A stretch of DNA of 64,000 bases, taken from Azospirillum sp. OGB3 (GTDB lineage Bacteria > Pseudomonadota > Alphaproteobacteria > Azospirillales > Azospirillaceae). The translations under genes were made by a program, and so were the position numbers. Shown here piece by piece: positions 1 through 7,879 of the stretch. Positions within the stretch are counted from its first letter, which is position 1. Every line of letters starts with the position of its first letter. The stretch is taken from assembly GCF_014192915.1 (NCBI RefSeq), contig NZ_JACHYN010000018.1, forward strand, positions 8,261-72,260. Reading direction: 5' to 3'. The notes under the pieces were generated by a model. The model ran no database searches. It saw only the letters and a list, made by a program, of their open reading frames with translations, and was not told the DNA's origin.

Positions 1-1
1 G

Positions 2-577
2 GCTGCGGCCGCAGCGCCAGTTGAGCCGGTTCGCGGCGCACCTGCGCCTGTGGCATCGCGCCCGATCGACAACCTGACGCAGGGGAACGGCGCCTTCGTT
101 CCGGCGGCGGCTTCCGTCACGGCTGGTCATCCGGCACAAGGCGGTGCTGCGGCCGCAGCGCCAGTTGAGCCGGTTCGCGGCGCACCTGCGCCTGTGGCAT
201 CGCGCCCGATCGACAACCTGACGCAGGGGAACGGCGCCTTTGTCCCGGAGGCGGCTTCCGTCACGGCCGGTCATCCAGCGCAAGGCGATGCTGGAGCCGC
301 GCCGCTGCGCGAGCCGATCAGCTTGACGGTCACGCCTGCGGCATCTCTCCCAGCTGACATCCTGACACAGGGGGGTGGCGCCGATGTTCCGCCAGCGGCT
401 CCCCTCACAGCCGGCAATCCGGCACAAAGCGATGCGGGAACCGCGCCGCTGGGTGAGCCTGTCAGCTTTACGGCTACGCCTGCGGCGTCCCTGTCGGTTG
501 ACATCCTGACACAGGGCCGCGGCGCCGATGTTCCGCCGGTAGGCCCACTCACGTGCGGTAATCAGGCGCAGGGTGGC
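2..577 (+). repeat. 144-bp tandem repeat array inside the first gene
   Basis: Units begin at 2, 146, 290 and 434. The first two are almost identical at DNA level (for example the stretch around 5-95 recurs at 149-239); the third and fourth are diverged but keep the 48-codon period. The near-identity of units 1 and 2 indicates recent duplication, and more copies may lie to the left of the window. Confidence 0.85.
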
Positions 578-721
578 GGCGCAACGGTTCCGACGCTTGA
601 TCCTTTCATGTTTGACAGCCAGACGCAGAGTGGCGGCGGAGCGAAAGATCTTTCTGAGTCGTCTCGGGCAGTTCCAAGTGCGCGGACGCCGGCCAGCCTC
701 ATTCAAGGTCCGCGACGCTGA
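2..721 (+). CDS. C-terminal part of a 48-residue tandem-repeat protein
   Basis: The frame is already open at the left edge, so only the last 239 residues are present and the true start lies outside. The sequence is built from units of 48 residues with a core like DNLTQGNGAFVP followed by SVTAGHPAQG. It is rich in Ala, Pro and Gly and has no cysteine-based domain, membrane segment or catalytic motif that I can see. The last ~50 residues break the repeat and end in a basic tail. I do not recognise the family; a structural, surface or secreted repeat protein is possible. Codon use is normal for a GC-rich replicon. Confidence 0.7.
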   Translation, partial: AAAAAPVEPVRGAPAPVASRPIDNLTQGNGAFVPAAASVTAGHPAQGGAAAAAPVEPVRGAPAPVASRPIDNLTQGNGAFVPEAASVTAGHPAQGDAGAAPLREPISLTVTPAASLPADILTQGGGADVPPAAPLTAGNPAQSDAGTAPLGEPVSFTATPAASLSVDILTQGRGADVPPVGPLTCGNQAQGGGATVPTLDPFMFDSQTQSGGGAKDLSESSRAVPSARTPASLIQGPRR

Positions 722-945
722 CCAAAATGCTATTCATGCCCGGCGTCGCGTTGCGACTGCCGGGCGCTTCTTGAAAAACTATGACGAGGCGGAAAAAGTA
801 ATGGTAACTCTGGTCATTCGCAGACGCTGCACAGCAGAGAGCGTCGCTTTTGGACGCGGGGAGGGGTTGCGTTCTCGACTTCTTGATGTAGGGTTGTCTT
901 AGGCCGACATGATCGGCCCCTCGCTGTAGTACTCGGACGATAACT

Positions 946-1185
946 ATGATGGATTTTTTAAGCAATATCAGACCCCTAGAGGTGCTCGTGCTGGGCCACT
1001 TCGCGGTAGCCATTGTTATGAGTGTAGCCTCCTGGTTCCGGCGCGGACGTAAGGCTCGTTCCCATAGCAAGGCTGAGTTTGCGAGCCAGATGCCGGTGGG
1101 CATAGACCACGCCTCTCCGTTGCCGACGGAGAATTTTGGCTATCAAGCCACGGGTGGTCGTCTGAGCCGTAGCCTTCTGGATTGA
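946..1185 (+). CDS. Possible small membrane protein
   Basis: A 79-residue frame with one likely membrane segment near residues 9-27 and a basic stretch (RRGRKARSHSK) just after it. No convincing ribosome binding site precedes the ATG and no family is recognised. It sits alone between the repeat protein and decayed insertion sequences, so it may be spurious. Confidence 0.3.
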   Translation: MMDFLSNIRPLEVLVLGHFAVAIVMSVASWFRRGRKARSHSKAEFASQMPVGIDHASPLPTENFGYQATGGRLSRSLLD

Positions 1186-1393
1186 GCTACGGCCTGAGAC
1201 CAACCTGCCCAAAGCCTAGCGCAAGGGCTGTTTGACGCAGGCGCACCGGACCTCTGCTCTGGCCGGCGCGCCAGAATCGCCCTTGTCAGGCGCGCTTGCC
1301 ATGTCGGTCAGCAGCGACACGCCACTTCGGTTGGTCTGTGCTGTCAGTGCCGGTTGAATACTGGTTCTCCCGCACTTTGCATGAAGGCAGCGT

Positions 1394-1822
1394 TCACGCT
1401 GCATCGAGTGTACGGCTGCGCAGGAGCTCGAAGCCGGCTCGGCCGTACATAGTGCGCTTGACGGTCTTCAGTCGGTTGATCCTCCCTTCGATCGGGCCGG
1501 CCGACCAGGGCGTCTCCAGCGCCGCCCGCACGGCCGCCAAGTCCTTCTGGAGCCCTGAGGCGAAGCCCTCCAGCCATGTCCTGGCGGTGGCCGCCATCCA
1601 ATCATCAAGAGTGCCCGTCCCCTGCTTGCGCACCAGCGCGGCGAAGCGGCGCGCGAGATCACGCATGGCCAGCAGTGTGTCCACGAACACCCAGTCAGCC
1701 TCCGCTAGCTCCGTCCGGTCGGCCTGCAGAAGGCGCGCCACGCCCCAGATGGACGTACGGCTCCGGTGAGAGCCGCCCTGGCGAGGTAGGGATCGGCGTC
1801 TGAGATTTGTGTGGCGCGTCAT
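1394..1822 (-). pseudogene. ISL3-family transposase, C-terminal fragment
   Basis: The minus-strand translation carries the typical end of ISL3 transposases: a helical stretch ending in WSAGPIEGRINRLKTVKR followed by MYGRAGFELLRSR. The conserved acidic residue in PIEG belongs to the DDE catalytic core. The N-terminal half is not contiguous: matching N-terminal ISL3 pieces lie at 2190-2990 on the same strand, with an IS66-type fragment between. The most N-terminal ~20 codons of this frame probably come from the neighbouring junction. It is a broken, inactive remnant. Confidence 0.75.
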
Positions 1823-2190
1823 CGCGCGGACGCAAACGAGTTGTAAAAGTCACGGCTTCTCAGCGGGTCGAGGTTTTGACGGGGACGGAGCGGCGGCAGA
1901 GTTACACGCCGGCGGAGAAGGAGCAGATGATCGAGGAGGCTTTCCGCCCCGGCGTGTTGGTGACGGAGGTGGTGCGACGGCTGGGCGTGCACGAAAGCCT
2001 GCTGTATCGCTGGCTGGGGCTGATGAAGGCCACGGGAATCGCCGGAGCCGAACCGTCCAGCTTCGTCGCGGTGACCATCACGCCGGAGCCGACTGAAACC
2101 GAAACGCCGGTCGCGGAGCCCCCTGGACCATTGCCTCCTCCGGTCCGGAGGCGTCCGGCGCTGGCTCGTGGCCTACGCACGCACCGATGA
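1807..2190 (+). pseudogene. IS66-type small transposase subunit (TnpA/OrfA) fragment
   Basis: The frame contains a helix-turn-helix typical of IS66/IS3 OrfA proteins: the stretch beginning RRQSYTPAEKEQMIEEAF, then VVRRLGVHESLLYRW. The usual C-terminal half of IS66 TnpA (the VEVVL..G..LRV region seen in the copy at 5665) is missing and the end is out of register, so it is truncated. It interrupts the ISL3 remnant on the other strand, which suggests one element landed in the other and both then decayed. Confidence 0.6.
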
Positions 2191-2990
2191 TCGGCGGCCG
2201 GCGAAACCCGGGCTGCCAATCTCGCGCCACAGCGCGGTGGCGTTTCGCTGACCGTCGCCCCAGCGGTGCTCCAGGTGCCGGGGCAGCCGTCGCGCAGCCA
2301 CGCCCGCACCGTCTTGCGATTCAGGGCGCAGTTCCGGGCGATCGCGATGAACGTAGCGCCAGCGTCCGCCAGCCGTCCGACCTCCGCGTAGTGGGCGTAA
2401 CAGGGAGCATGCGTGGCCGCCTTCCTCACATCCCGTGCCGACGGCTTCGCAGGCGTTAAGGCGAACGTCGGCCCGATCGCAAACAATCACCTCCACCCCA
2501 GGATGCGAGCAGCGATGCGGCGAAATTGGAGACGTTCCGATCCGGTAGCAGTTCCACCACGATGCCACGCTTGAGGTCGACCAGGGTGGTCCCGTAGCGA
2601 TAGCCCTTGCGCCACGCCCACTCGTCCACCCTCAGTGCCGGGCGACGATGCGCTGCTCCACGGTAGCGAGCCGCAGGAGGGTGTCGGCAGAGACCGGCAT
2701 GGCGAGTCGCTGAACGATCCGCTCGCCGGCTTCGCCGCCCTGGGCGAGAGCAATGTGGCGCCGGTCAGGGAATGGGCGTCCGGACTGCGCCGCAGCCGAC
2801 AGACGACGCTTAACAATGCAGCCGAACGCGGCCTGCGCGGGATCGCACTTGGGAAAGGCGTGGCTGCTCTGTGGCTCTGATCGTGGCGGCCCGCGGTCCG
2901 CCATCTTATGCGGCCTGATCACCACGACAAAGCTCAACGACATCGATCCCCAGGCATGGCTCGCCGACCTGTTTGCCCGTGTCGCCGACA
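2190..2990 (-). pseudogene. ISL3-family transposase, N-terminal and central pieces with frameshifts
   Basis: Minus-strand frames show, in order, EAGERIVQRLAMPVSADTL at about 2640-2740 (ISL3 N-terminal region), VEVIVCDRADV near 2470-2495 (start of the DDE core), a resolvase-like insert helix pair TFIAIARNCALNRKTVRAWL near 2300-2360, and NATALWREIGSPGFAG near 2190-2240. These are in different frames, so at least two frameshifts are present. Together with the fragment at 1394-1822 they make most of one dead ISL3 element. Confidence 0.65.
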
Positions 2991-3009
2991 TGCCGCAGAA
3001 CCACCTGCC

Positions 3010-3942
3010 CGAGTTGCTGCCCTGGAACTGGAAGGCAGCCTGACCGCAGTACTCACCGGGTGCTTACGCCGGGCAATCCGACAACGCGGCTTTTCCGGTC
3101 AGTCTCACCTCGTGCGCGATCGGGTTCAGGTCTCGCACGAGAACACGCCGGCGGCCCACTCGGCAGCGAAATCGACATGGAGGGGCCCTTCAGAGTGATT
3201 GGCTCCCCGTAGTCCGCTCGCCGTGTGCCGCCCGGTTCCGCTGCATCGGATTTTCTGAAGGGCCAGTATGCAAGCGACGCTCACACGAGGACCACAATCC
3301 TCATGGGCAGTGATGACGGTCAGCACATGTCCAAGCAGCCAGGGTATTCGTTGTGAGAGAAGTGACGGCTAGTGACACGGCAGAGCAACATTGCCGCGAC
3401 CAACCCAAGATTCGTCGGCTAGGGGAGGGCGAATCCACAAGGTCACAGCACCGCCAGTGCAACGCGCCGCATCCAGAAGATGGAAATCGAGCCCCATCGT
3501 CGATGGGAGAAGATGGGCTGTTTAATGATCACTAGGACAGAAATCGCCTCTCCTGCGGGACATTGACCACGTCCAGATGACGCCATTGTTGGCGGCCCCG
3601 AGCCTGAGCGATCTGAGTGCGTTAACGCGGAATTAAGCAAAAGCCGCCCCAAGAACACGCAATCGGACATACTGGAGTGTGCATAAGGAAGCATGCGTCA
3701 AGAGATGAATGCCCGGCTGCAGTCACGATGCGATCATATGTCGCTATGATTTTCCACCTTGTCGGCCGACGCACGAGAATTCGCCTTCTCTCATGAGCGG
3801 CGTCTTGGGCTTCTTGTTCAATGTCGTACTCGGACGCTGGAGAAAACTTAGAAGTTGAAATTAATACTTGCGTAGTGCCGAAAGATGCCTGATAACGCAA
3901 TCGTTCGAGGTATCGAGCGAATCCAAAAGGCGTAGCGAAACA
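3010..3942. other. Gene-poor stretch upstream of the transglycosylase gene
   Basis: No frame here has convincing protein features or a ribosome binding site. The part from about 3640 to 3900 is noticeably richer in A and T than its surroundings and should hold the promoter for the downstream transglycosylase/flhDC-like genes; ATTAAT near 3860 could serve as a -10 box. I see no clear operator. Confidence 0.4.
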
Positions 3943-4581
3943 ATGTTGCTGGTTGAGCATCATGACACGACGCCCAGCGAACCGGTTTCCCGGAGTGGAA
4001 GTCGGCGCCTGAAGATGGCCGTCGCTGGGATCGCTACCGTTATGATGGTTGCGATCAGTTCACCGGCTGCTGCTTTCAGCCTTTCCGGCACCGCCTGGGA
4101 GAAGGCTGCGGCAGCCGAGGGGATTGATCCCTACCTGCTGTTTTCAGTTGCGCTGGTCGAAAGCGCCAAACACGAAAATCGCTTCGTCCGTCCTTGGCCG
4201 TGGGCGCTCACGAGCCCGAAGGGTAACTTTTATGGTGGCGACCGTCGTGAGGCGGAGCGCCATCTTCGTCGCATGGATGCGTCCGAGCTTCAGCGCACCG
4301 CAATTGGCCTGATGCAGATATATGTAGGCGCGCATGGAAAGCGCGTTTCCGATCCTGCGGAGCTTCTTGACCCGGCTTTGAATTTGCGGATGGGGGCAAG
4401 GATCCTGCGCGAGAGTATTGCGTCCAAGCCAGGGGACCTTGCCTTTGGCATCGGACGCTACAACGCGTGGCAAAATGAACCAGCGGCCCGGATGTACGGG
4501 CAGCGCGTGCTCGCCGTCTACCAGCGACTTAAGCAACTGACCGGAAGCGGTCTTTCCATTTCCTCGCTCTGGATCGATTGA
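3943..4581 (+). CDS. Exported lytic transglycosylase (SLT family)
   Basis: From the ATG at 3943 the 212-residue product has a basic leader (SGSRRLK) and a hydrophobic export segment ending in PAAAF, then an SLT fold: LFSVALVESAKHENR holds the catalytic Glu (about residue 73), followed by GLMQI and the GIGRYNAW motif. Such enzymes cut peptidoglycan, and small ones next to transfer genes help conjugation machines cross the wall. The next gene starts 3 nt after the stop, so it is in operon with the FlhDC-like activators, which suggests a transfer-related role. The start could also be 4015; neither has a strong ribosome binding site. Confidence 0.85.
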   Translation: MLLVEHHDTTPSEPVSRSGSRRLKMAVAGIATVMMVAISSPAAAFSLSGTAWEKAAAAEGIDPYLLFSVALVESAKHENRFVRPWPWALTSPKGNFYGGDRREAERHLRRMDASELQRTAIGLMQIYVGAHGKRVSDPAELLDPALNLRMGARILRESIASKPGDLAFGIGRYNAWQNEPAARMYGQRVLAVYQRLKQLTGSGLSISSLWID

Positions 4582-4584
4582 ACC

Positions 4585-4872
4585 ATGTCCGACAAGCACG
4601 CTAACGACTTTCGTGATCTGAACAGGCACATGCTGCTGCTGCTTCAGAGAGTTTCTCAAGATGACTTGGGTGAAGCGACAGCCCGCTTCGGCGTTACGCG
4701 TGCTGAGGCCGAATACATCCGAGATTTGAGCATCCGCGAGCTACAGGAACTTGCCTCGAAGTCCCTGTTCCTCTTCCAGCCGCGAGCCATCCTGTCTGAC
4801 GTGCTTCAACAAGGCGAAGCACCGGCCAAGTCCATTGCGCTGCTGCGCTCCATTTCCATCAACCAAGCCTGA
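4585..4872 (+). CDS. FlhD-like transcriptional activator subunit
   Basis: The 95-residue product matches FlhD along its length: FRDLNRHMLLLLQRVSQDD aligns with the dimer helix, ATARFGVTRAEAEYIRDLS with the next helices, and ELASKSLFLFQPR with the LAETNQLVCHFR region of enterobacterial FlhD. FlhD binds FlhC to form an activator complex. Flagellar FlhDC is rare in alphaproteobacteria, and there are no flagellar genes here. Relatives SetD (SXT/R391) and AcaD (IncA/C) activate conjugation genes, which fits a plasmid setting better. It lies 3 nt after the transglycosylase gene and 11 nt before the FlhC-like gene. Confidence 0.8.
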   Translation: MSDKHANDFRDLNRHMLLLLQRVSQDDLGEATARFGVTRAEAEYIRDLSIRELQELASKSLFLFQPRAILSDVLQQGEAPAKSIALLRSISINQA

Positions 4873-4883
4873 GGGCTACGATC

Positions 4884-5531
4884 ATGAGCCGTCTGTCCCA
4901 ACACGCTCAGATAAGCCTGGCGATCGATCTGATCTTGTTTGGCGTTCGCACCTCGATCGTCCAACTTCATACAGGCATCTCGGCGCCAATTCTTCGCGCA
5001 CTTTATCGCGAGATCTACAACGGCGAAGCGCCGGTGTCAGGGCAGATGGCCGAATCCGACGGAGTGGTATGCACTCGTCAGGACGTGATTGAGGCCAGCC
5101 TGTTCTTAAATCTATACGTCCACATCGGGACCGCCCGGGTGTATCGAACGATCAACATCGAGGCTCTGATCCGCTCCTATAAACTGTTCCTGGAACTCCG
5201 CGCAGAGGCCGGCTTCGTTTGCCCCCCAAAGATTGGCCCCACAGAGGCATGGATCCTCGTCCGTGATCTCCGCATTCGCGACGTTGTATCCTTGCGCTCT
5301 TGCCCGTGCGGCTGCACCTACTCGGTGGTTCTCAAGCAGCGCTTGCTACCCCGTTGTCCAGCATGCGGCGCTGATAATGAGCCAACCATCAACTCCTCAG
5401 AAAGCCTGTCCCGGATCGGGCGCTCCAGCAGCACGGTTTCTCCTTCTCTCATCAGCTTCGCCGAGGAAGATGATATGCCTCTGAAGCCTCAAAGAACCAG
5501 ATCGGCCAGCGGAGCCGCAAACCCATCATGA
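4884..5531 (+). CDS. FlhC-like transcriptional activator subunit
   Basis: The 215-residue product has the FlhC fold: LAIDLILFGVRTSIVQLHTG, LRALYREIYNGEAPVSGQ, ALIRSYKLFLEL, then TEAWILVRDLR and a zinc site made by Cys140, Cys142/144, Cys158 and Cys161 (SCPCGC ... RCPACG). FlhC gives DNA specificity to the FlhD4C2 complex. The C-terminal ~55 residues are Ser-rich and probably disordered. It follows the FlhD-like gene in the same operon. SetC/AcaC-type control of transfer is the most likely role; direct targets cannot be told from sequence. A second FlhC-like gene lies at 51227. Confidence 0.85.
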   Translation: MSRLSQHAQISLAIDLILFGVRTSIVQLHTGISAPILRALYREIYNGEAPVSGQMAESDGVVCTRQDVIEASLFLNLYVHIGTARVYRTINIEALIRSYKLFLELRAEAGFVCPPKIGPTEAWILVRDLRIRDVVSLRSCPCGCTYSVVLKQRLLPRCPACGADNEPTINSSESLSRIGRSSSTVSPSLISFAEEDDMPLKPQRTRSASGAANPS

Positions 5532-5545
5532 TACTTGCCGAGTTC

Positions 5546-5568
5546 TGAACAGGCCGTGTGGGCCTGTT
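5546..5568 (+). terminator. Hairpin just after the FlhDC-like operon
   Basis: Nine-base arms GAACAGGCC and GGCCTGTTC flank a 5-nt loop. No T-run follows: an IS66-like end (GTAAGCG) begins at about 5570, so the insertion may have removed the T tract of a former rho-independent terminator. Confidence 0.5.
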
Positions 5569-5664
5569 CGTAAGCGTCGTCTGTGGGCTGCCTTGCGGGA
5601 GGAGTGGGCCGCGTGCTGAAAGCTGGGCGTCGGCGGCATCGGATGGTGCGGCCGGCTCGGCATC

Positions 5665-6096
5665 GTGGCAAGCAGCGCGGTTTGCACCGTGGCGGTTCAG
5701 CGTATCGAGGTCAGCGCCGGCGGGTGGCGGACTTATTCGCCCGAGGAGAGGATCCGCTTGGTGGGCGAAGCCCAAGGCGGGCGCTCCACCGTCGCCGCGG
5801 TGGTGGGCCGCCACGGCGTATGCACCAGCCTGATCTATCGCTGGCGCCGGCAGCTCAAGAGTGGGGAACTGTCCGCCGAGGCGCCGGGCTCCGTGCCGGT
5901 TCATGTCCTGGAGGCGACACCCGCCGGCTTGCCATCTCCTGTGATGACACCGTCGGCGCCGGATCCGGCGCCCTCAGCCGAGCGCCGTTCCGCCCTGGTC
6001 GAAGTGGTGCTTTCCATCGGTTGCGTACTGCGGGTCGCTGAGGACATCGCCCCCGCCACGCTGCGCCGGCTGGTCGGCGCGTTGGATGCCCCATGA
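5665..6096 (+). CDS. tnpA: IS66 TnpA-like accessory protein
   Basis: A 143-residue protein with the helix-turn-helix WRTYSPEERIRLVGEAQ ... VVGRHGVCTSLIYRWRRQL and the IS66-type C-terminal domain ending ATLRRLVGALDAP. It starts at a GTG; its stop overlaps the tnpB start (ATGA). It looks complete but has no working TnpB or TnpC partner nearby. Confidence 0.75.
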   Translation: MASSAVCTVAVQRIEVSAGGWRTYSPEERIRLVGEAQGGRSTVAAVVGRHGVCTSLIYRWRRQLKSGELSAEAPGSVPVHVLEATPAGLPSPVMTPSAPDPAPSAERRSALVEVVLSIGCVLRVAEDIAPATLRRLVGALDAP

Positions 6097-6257
6097 TCTC
6101 GGTTCCCGCCGGCGTGCGGGTCTATTTGGCGATGGGCGCCACCGACATGCGCAAGGGCATGGACGGGTTGGCCATGCTCGCCCAGCAGGTTCTCCAGCAG
6201 GACCCCTTCGCCGGCCATTTGTTCGTCGTCCGCGGCCGGCATGGTCTCTCCGCCTAG
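6093..6257 (+). pseudogene. tnpB: IS66 TnpB, N-terminal 54 codons only
   Basis: The ATG at 6093 opens the standard TnpB start, with GVRVYLAMGATDMRKGMDGL and FAGHLFVVRGRHG, then runs into a stop after a junction at about 6245. Full TnpB is around 115 residues, so half is missing. Translationally coupled to tnpA by a 4-nt overlap. Confidence 0.8.
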
Positions 6258-6380
6258 GTCAGCGCCTGCCCGAGCTGTGGGCTGACCCAGCCGTCAACCG
6301 TGAGCACCGGAAGGCGCTGCTGCGTTGCCTGATTGAGATACTGGTGCTGAGGCGGACCGGCCGGGACCAAGCCCGCCAAC
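6258..6380 (+). pseudogene. Fragment of a serine recombinase C-terminal domain
   Basis: In one frame this short piece encodes QRLPELWADPAVNREHRKAL then LRCLIEILVLRR, which looks like the end of large serine recombinases (pattern LW.DP....RK.LLR.LIE.V.L). No catalytic domain is present. It lies between the IS66 and IS21 remnants and marks a recombination scar. Confidence 0.45.
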
Positions 6381-6426
6381 CACCGGACCGTCGCCCGCTT
6401 CACCCCCCGACGCCATCCAGGCCGAC

Positions 6427-6705
6427 TTGGCCGCCATCGGCCCGGCCGCCGCGTTGCTGTTCGCGCGCATTCTGGCCGGCGCCGATTATCCCGAACAGGC
6501 GGTGCGGGCCGGGATCGGCCTGATCCGCCTGGCGGCCACCCATGGCACCGACCGGCTGGGGCAAGCCTGCCAAGCGGCCCTGGAGGCCAAAGTCGGATCC
6601 TACCGCTACGTCCAGCGCTGGTTGGCGGCGCCCCCCGTCACGTCGGCGGACCCGGCCGGTGCCGGCGAGCACGCCAATCTGCGCGGCCCTTCCTACTATC
6701 ACTGA
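6427..6705 (+). pseudogene. istA: IS21-family IstA transposase, C-terminal fragment
   Basis: The 92-residue frame has the conserved IstA tail: ALLFARILAGADYPEQAVRA, GIGLIRLAATHG, YVQRWLAAPP and the final HANLRGPSYYH. The catalytic part upstream is absent. It ends just before the istB start, as in real IS21 operons. Confidence 0.75.
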
Positions 6706-6715
6706 CGAAGATACG

Positions 6716-7160
6716 ATGATGAAGCACGTCAACCACGAGCGGTTGCGCCAGTTGCGTCTGTACGGCATGGCCAAGGGGCTGGAGGCGTTGGAGCCCCTGC
6801 CAGACCGCGGCCAATTGGCCTTCGACGAGAGTTGGGCACCTTGATCGAACGCGAGGCGGCGGAGCGGGGCCAACACCGCGCTCGCCAGCCGGCTGAAACG
6901 CGCCCGGCTGCGTCAGACTGTCTGTCTGGAGGATCTCGACCTGCACACCCCGCGAGGACTCGATCGCGGTATTGTGCGCGAGATGGCCACCGGGCGTGGG
7001 GTGAAGGAGAACCGGCCGGTTCTGATCACCGGCCCGACCGGGATCGGCAAGACCTGGCTGGCCTGTGCACTCGGCAACCAGGCGGCGCGGGAAGGCCACA
7101 GCGTACTCTACACCCGGCTGACCCGCCTGCTGGACGATCTGGCCACCGCCCGCCTCACTT
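6716..7160 (+). pseudogene. istB: IS21-family IstB ATPase, frameshifted and truncated
   Basis: It starts MMKHVNHERLRQLRLYGMAK, then needs at least one frameshift near 6830 and another near 6880 to read RANTALASRLKRARLR and the Walker A motif GPTGIGKTW (around 7030-7057). The sequence ends soon after LLDDLATARL, about halfway through the ~250-residue IstB. Dead remnant of the IS21 helper ATPase. Confidence 0.75.
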
Positions 7161-7421
7161 ATGAGACTGCTTCGGAAACCAACTCGCGATTAGGGCGAAG
7201 ACCGCGGCGGCAGTACCCCAACCCACTGCGCTAACCAACGTGCCAGTTAGCAAGTGGTGGAAGGCGTCCGGATCATCGAAGGGCGTCGGGACCGGCGCGG
7301 TACTCAGGAGATATGCGGCTTTGCAAAGCATCGCGGTGCAAATGGCAACACCGATGTGGAGTGCACACCGGATCGCCGAGGACATCCTTCGCATGCACGG
7401 GGGGCGCACAACGGAGGTCAT
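7155..7421 (-). CDS. Small two-helix membrane protein
   Basis: 88 residues with two probable membrane segments (about residues 22-42 and 60-80). The layout and the phrase RRM at the N-terminus, an alanine-rich first helix and a WG(T/A)xAAVxAL second helix resemble the protein at 37526, so the two may be distant paralogues. AGGGA lies about 10 nt before the ATG. The last codons overlap the edge of the decayed istB, so the C-terminus may have been altered by the insertion. Confidence 0.5.
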   Translation of the reverse strand: MTSVVRPPCMRRMSSAIRCALHIGVAICTAMLCKAAYLLSTAPVPTPFDDPDAFHHLLTGTLVSAVGWGTAAAVFALIASWFPKQSHK

Positions 7422-7621
7422 GTTCGAGGTCCCTCATTTCTGCGTCTGAGGCGGATGCAAGCCATTCGGAAACTCGAGCGACTGGGGCATGCGTCCATTG
7501 TTTCGTGGATGCTCACTCCGAGGATGGTCCCACCCGTCGCCGGACTGGGACCTAACCAGGGGGAGGGGAGCGGATCATCTCAGCCGCGACACAGCCATTC
7601 GCGCGGGGCTGCTTTTCCAAA

Positions 7622-7879
7622 TCAATCATTTTCCAAGCTCGCCAGAGCCTTGCTCTTCAAACGCCGCAGGTTCCGATCTGGTGCCGGGTCCGGTGTAGTG
7701 TGCTGGATCGGGATGGCCGGAACTCCAGCGCCCGCCAAGCCCGCGTTAATCTCACGACGTCGATATAGGCCTTGCATGGCCAGACTGCGGAGATACTCGG
7801 CGCGTTCTCTGGGAGGCACACGCTCAAGCTCCTCACCAAGCTCGGCGCAAGCGCGAGTGATGATCATGACGACTCTCAT
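7622..7879 (-). CDS. Small partner of the ParM-like gene (ParR-type candidate)
   Basis: 85 residues, helical and charged at the N-terminus (ELGEELERVPPRERAEYL then RSLAMQGLYRRRE), followed by a less ordered tail. Its start overlaps the stop of the ParM-like gene (ATGA), so the two are translated together. In known actin-type partition loci the second gene encodes the DNA-binding adaptor (ParR, AlfB, StbB) that links filament to centromere. The position, size and basic helix fit that role, but no ribbon-helix-helix signature is certain. Confidence 0.5.
   Translation of the reverse strand: MRVVMIITRACAELGEELERVPPRERAEYLRSLAMQGLYRRREINAGLAGAGVPAIPIQHTTPDPAPDRNLRRLKSKALASLEND

Larger units (their letters stand above)
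5570..6257 (+). mobile_element. Truncated IS66-family element
   Basis: The left end GTAAGCGTCG resembles IS66 terminal repeats. It holds an intact small subunit gene and the first 54 codons of the TnpB gene, after which the sequence switches to an unrelated recombinase piece. The large DDE transposase (TnpC) and the right end are missing, so the element cannot move on its own. Confidence 0.7.

Noticed and set aside
3622..3963. Minus-strand ORF of 113 residues
   Set aside because: It covers the promoter and start of the transglycosylase gene, lacks a ribosome binding site and has no protein-like pattern.
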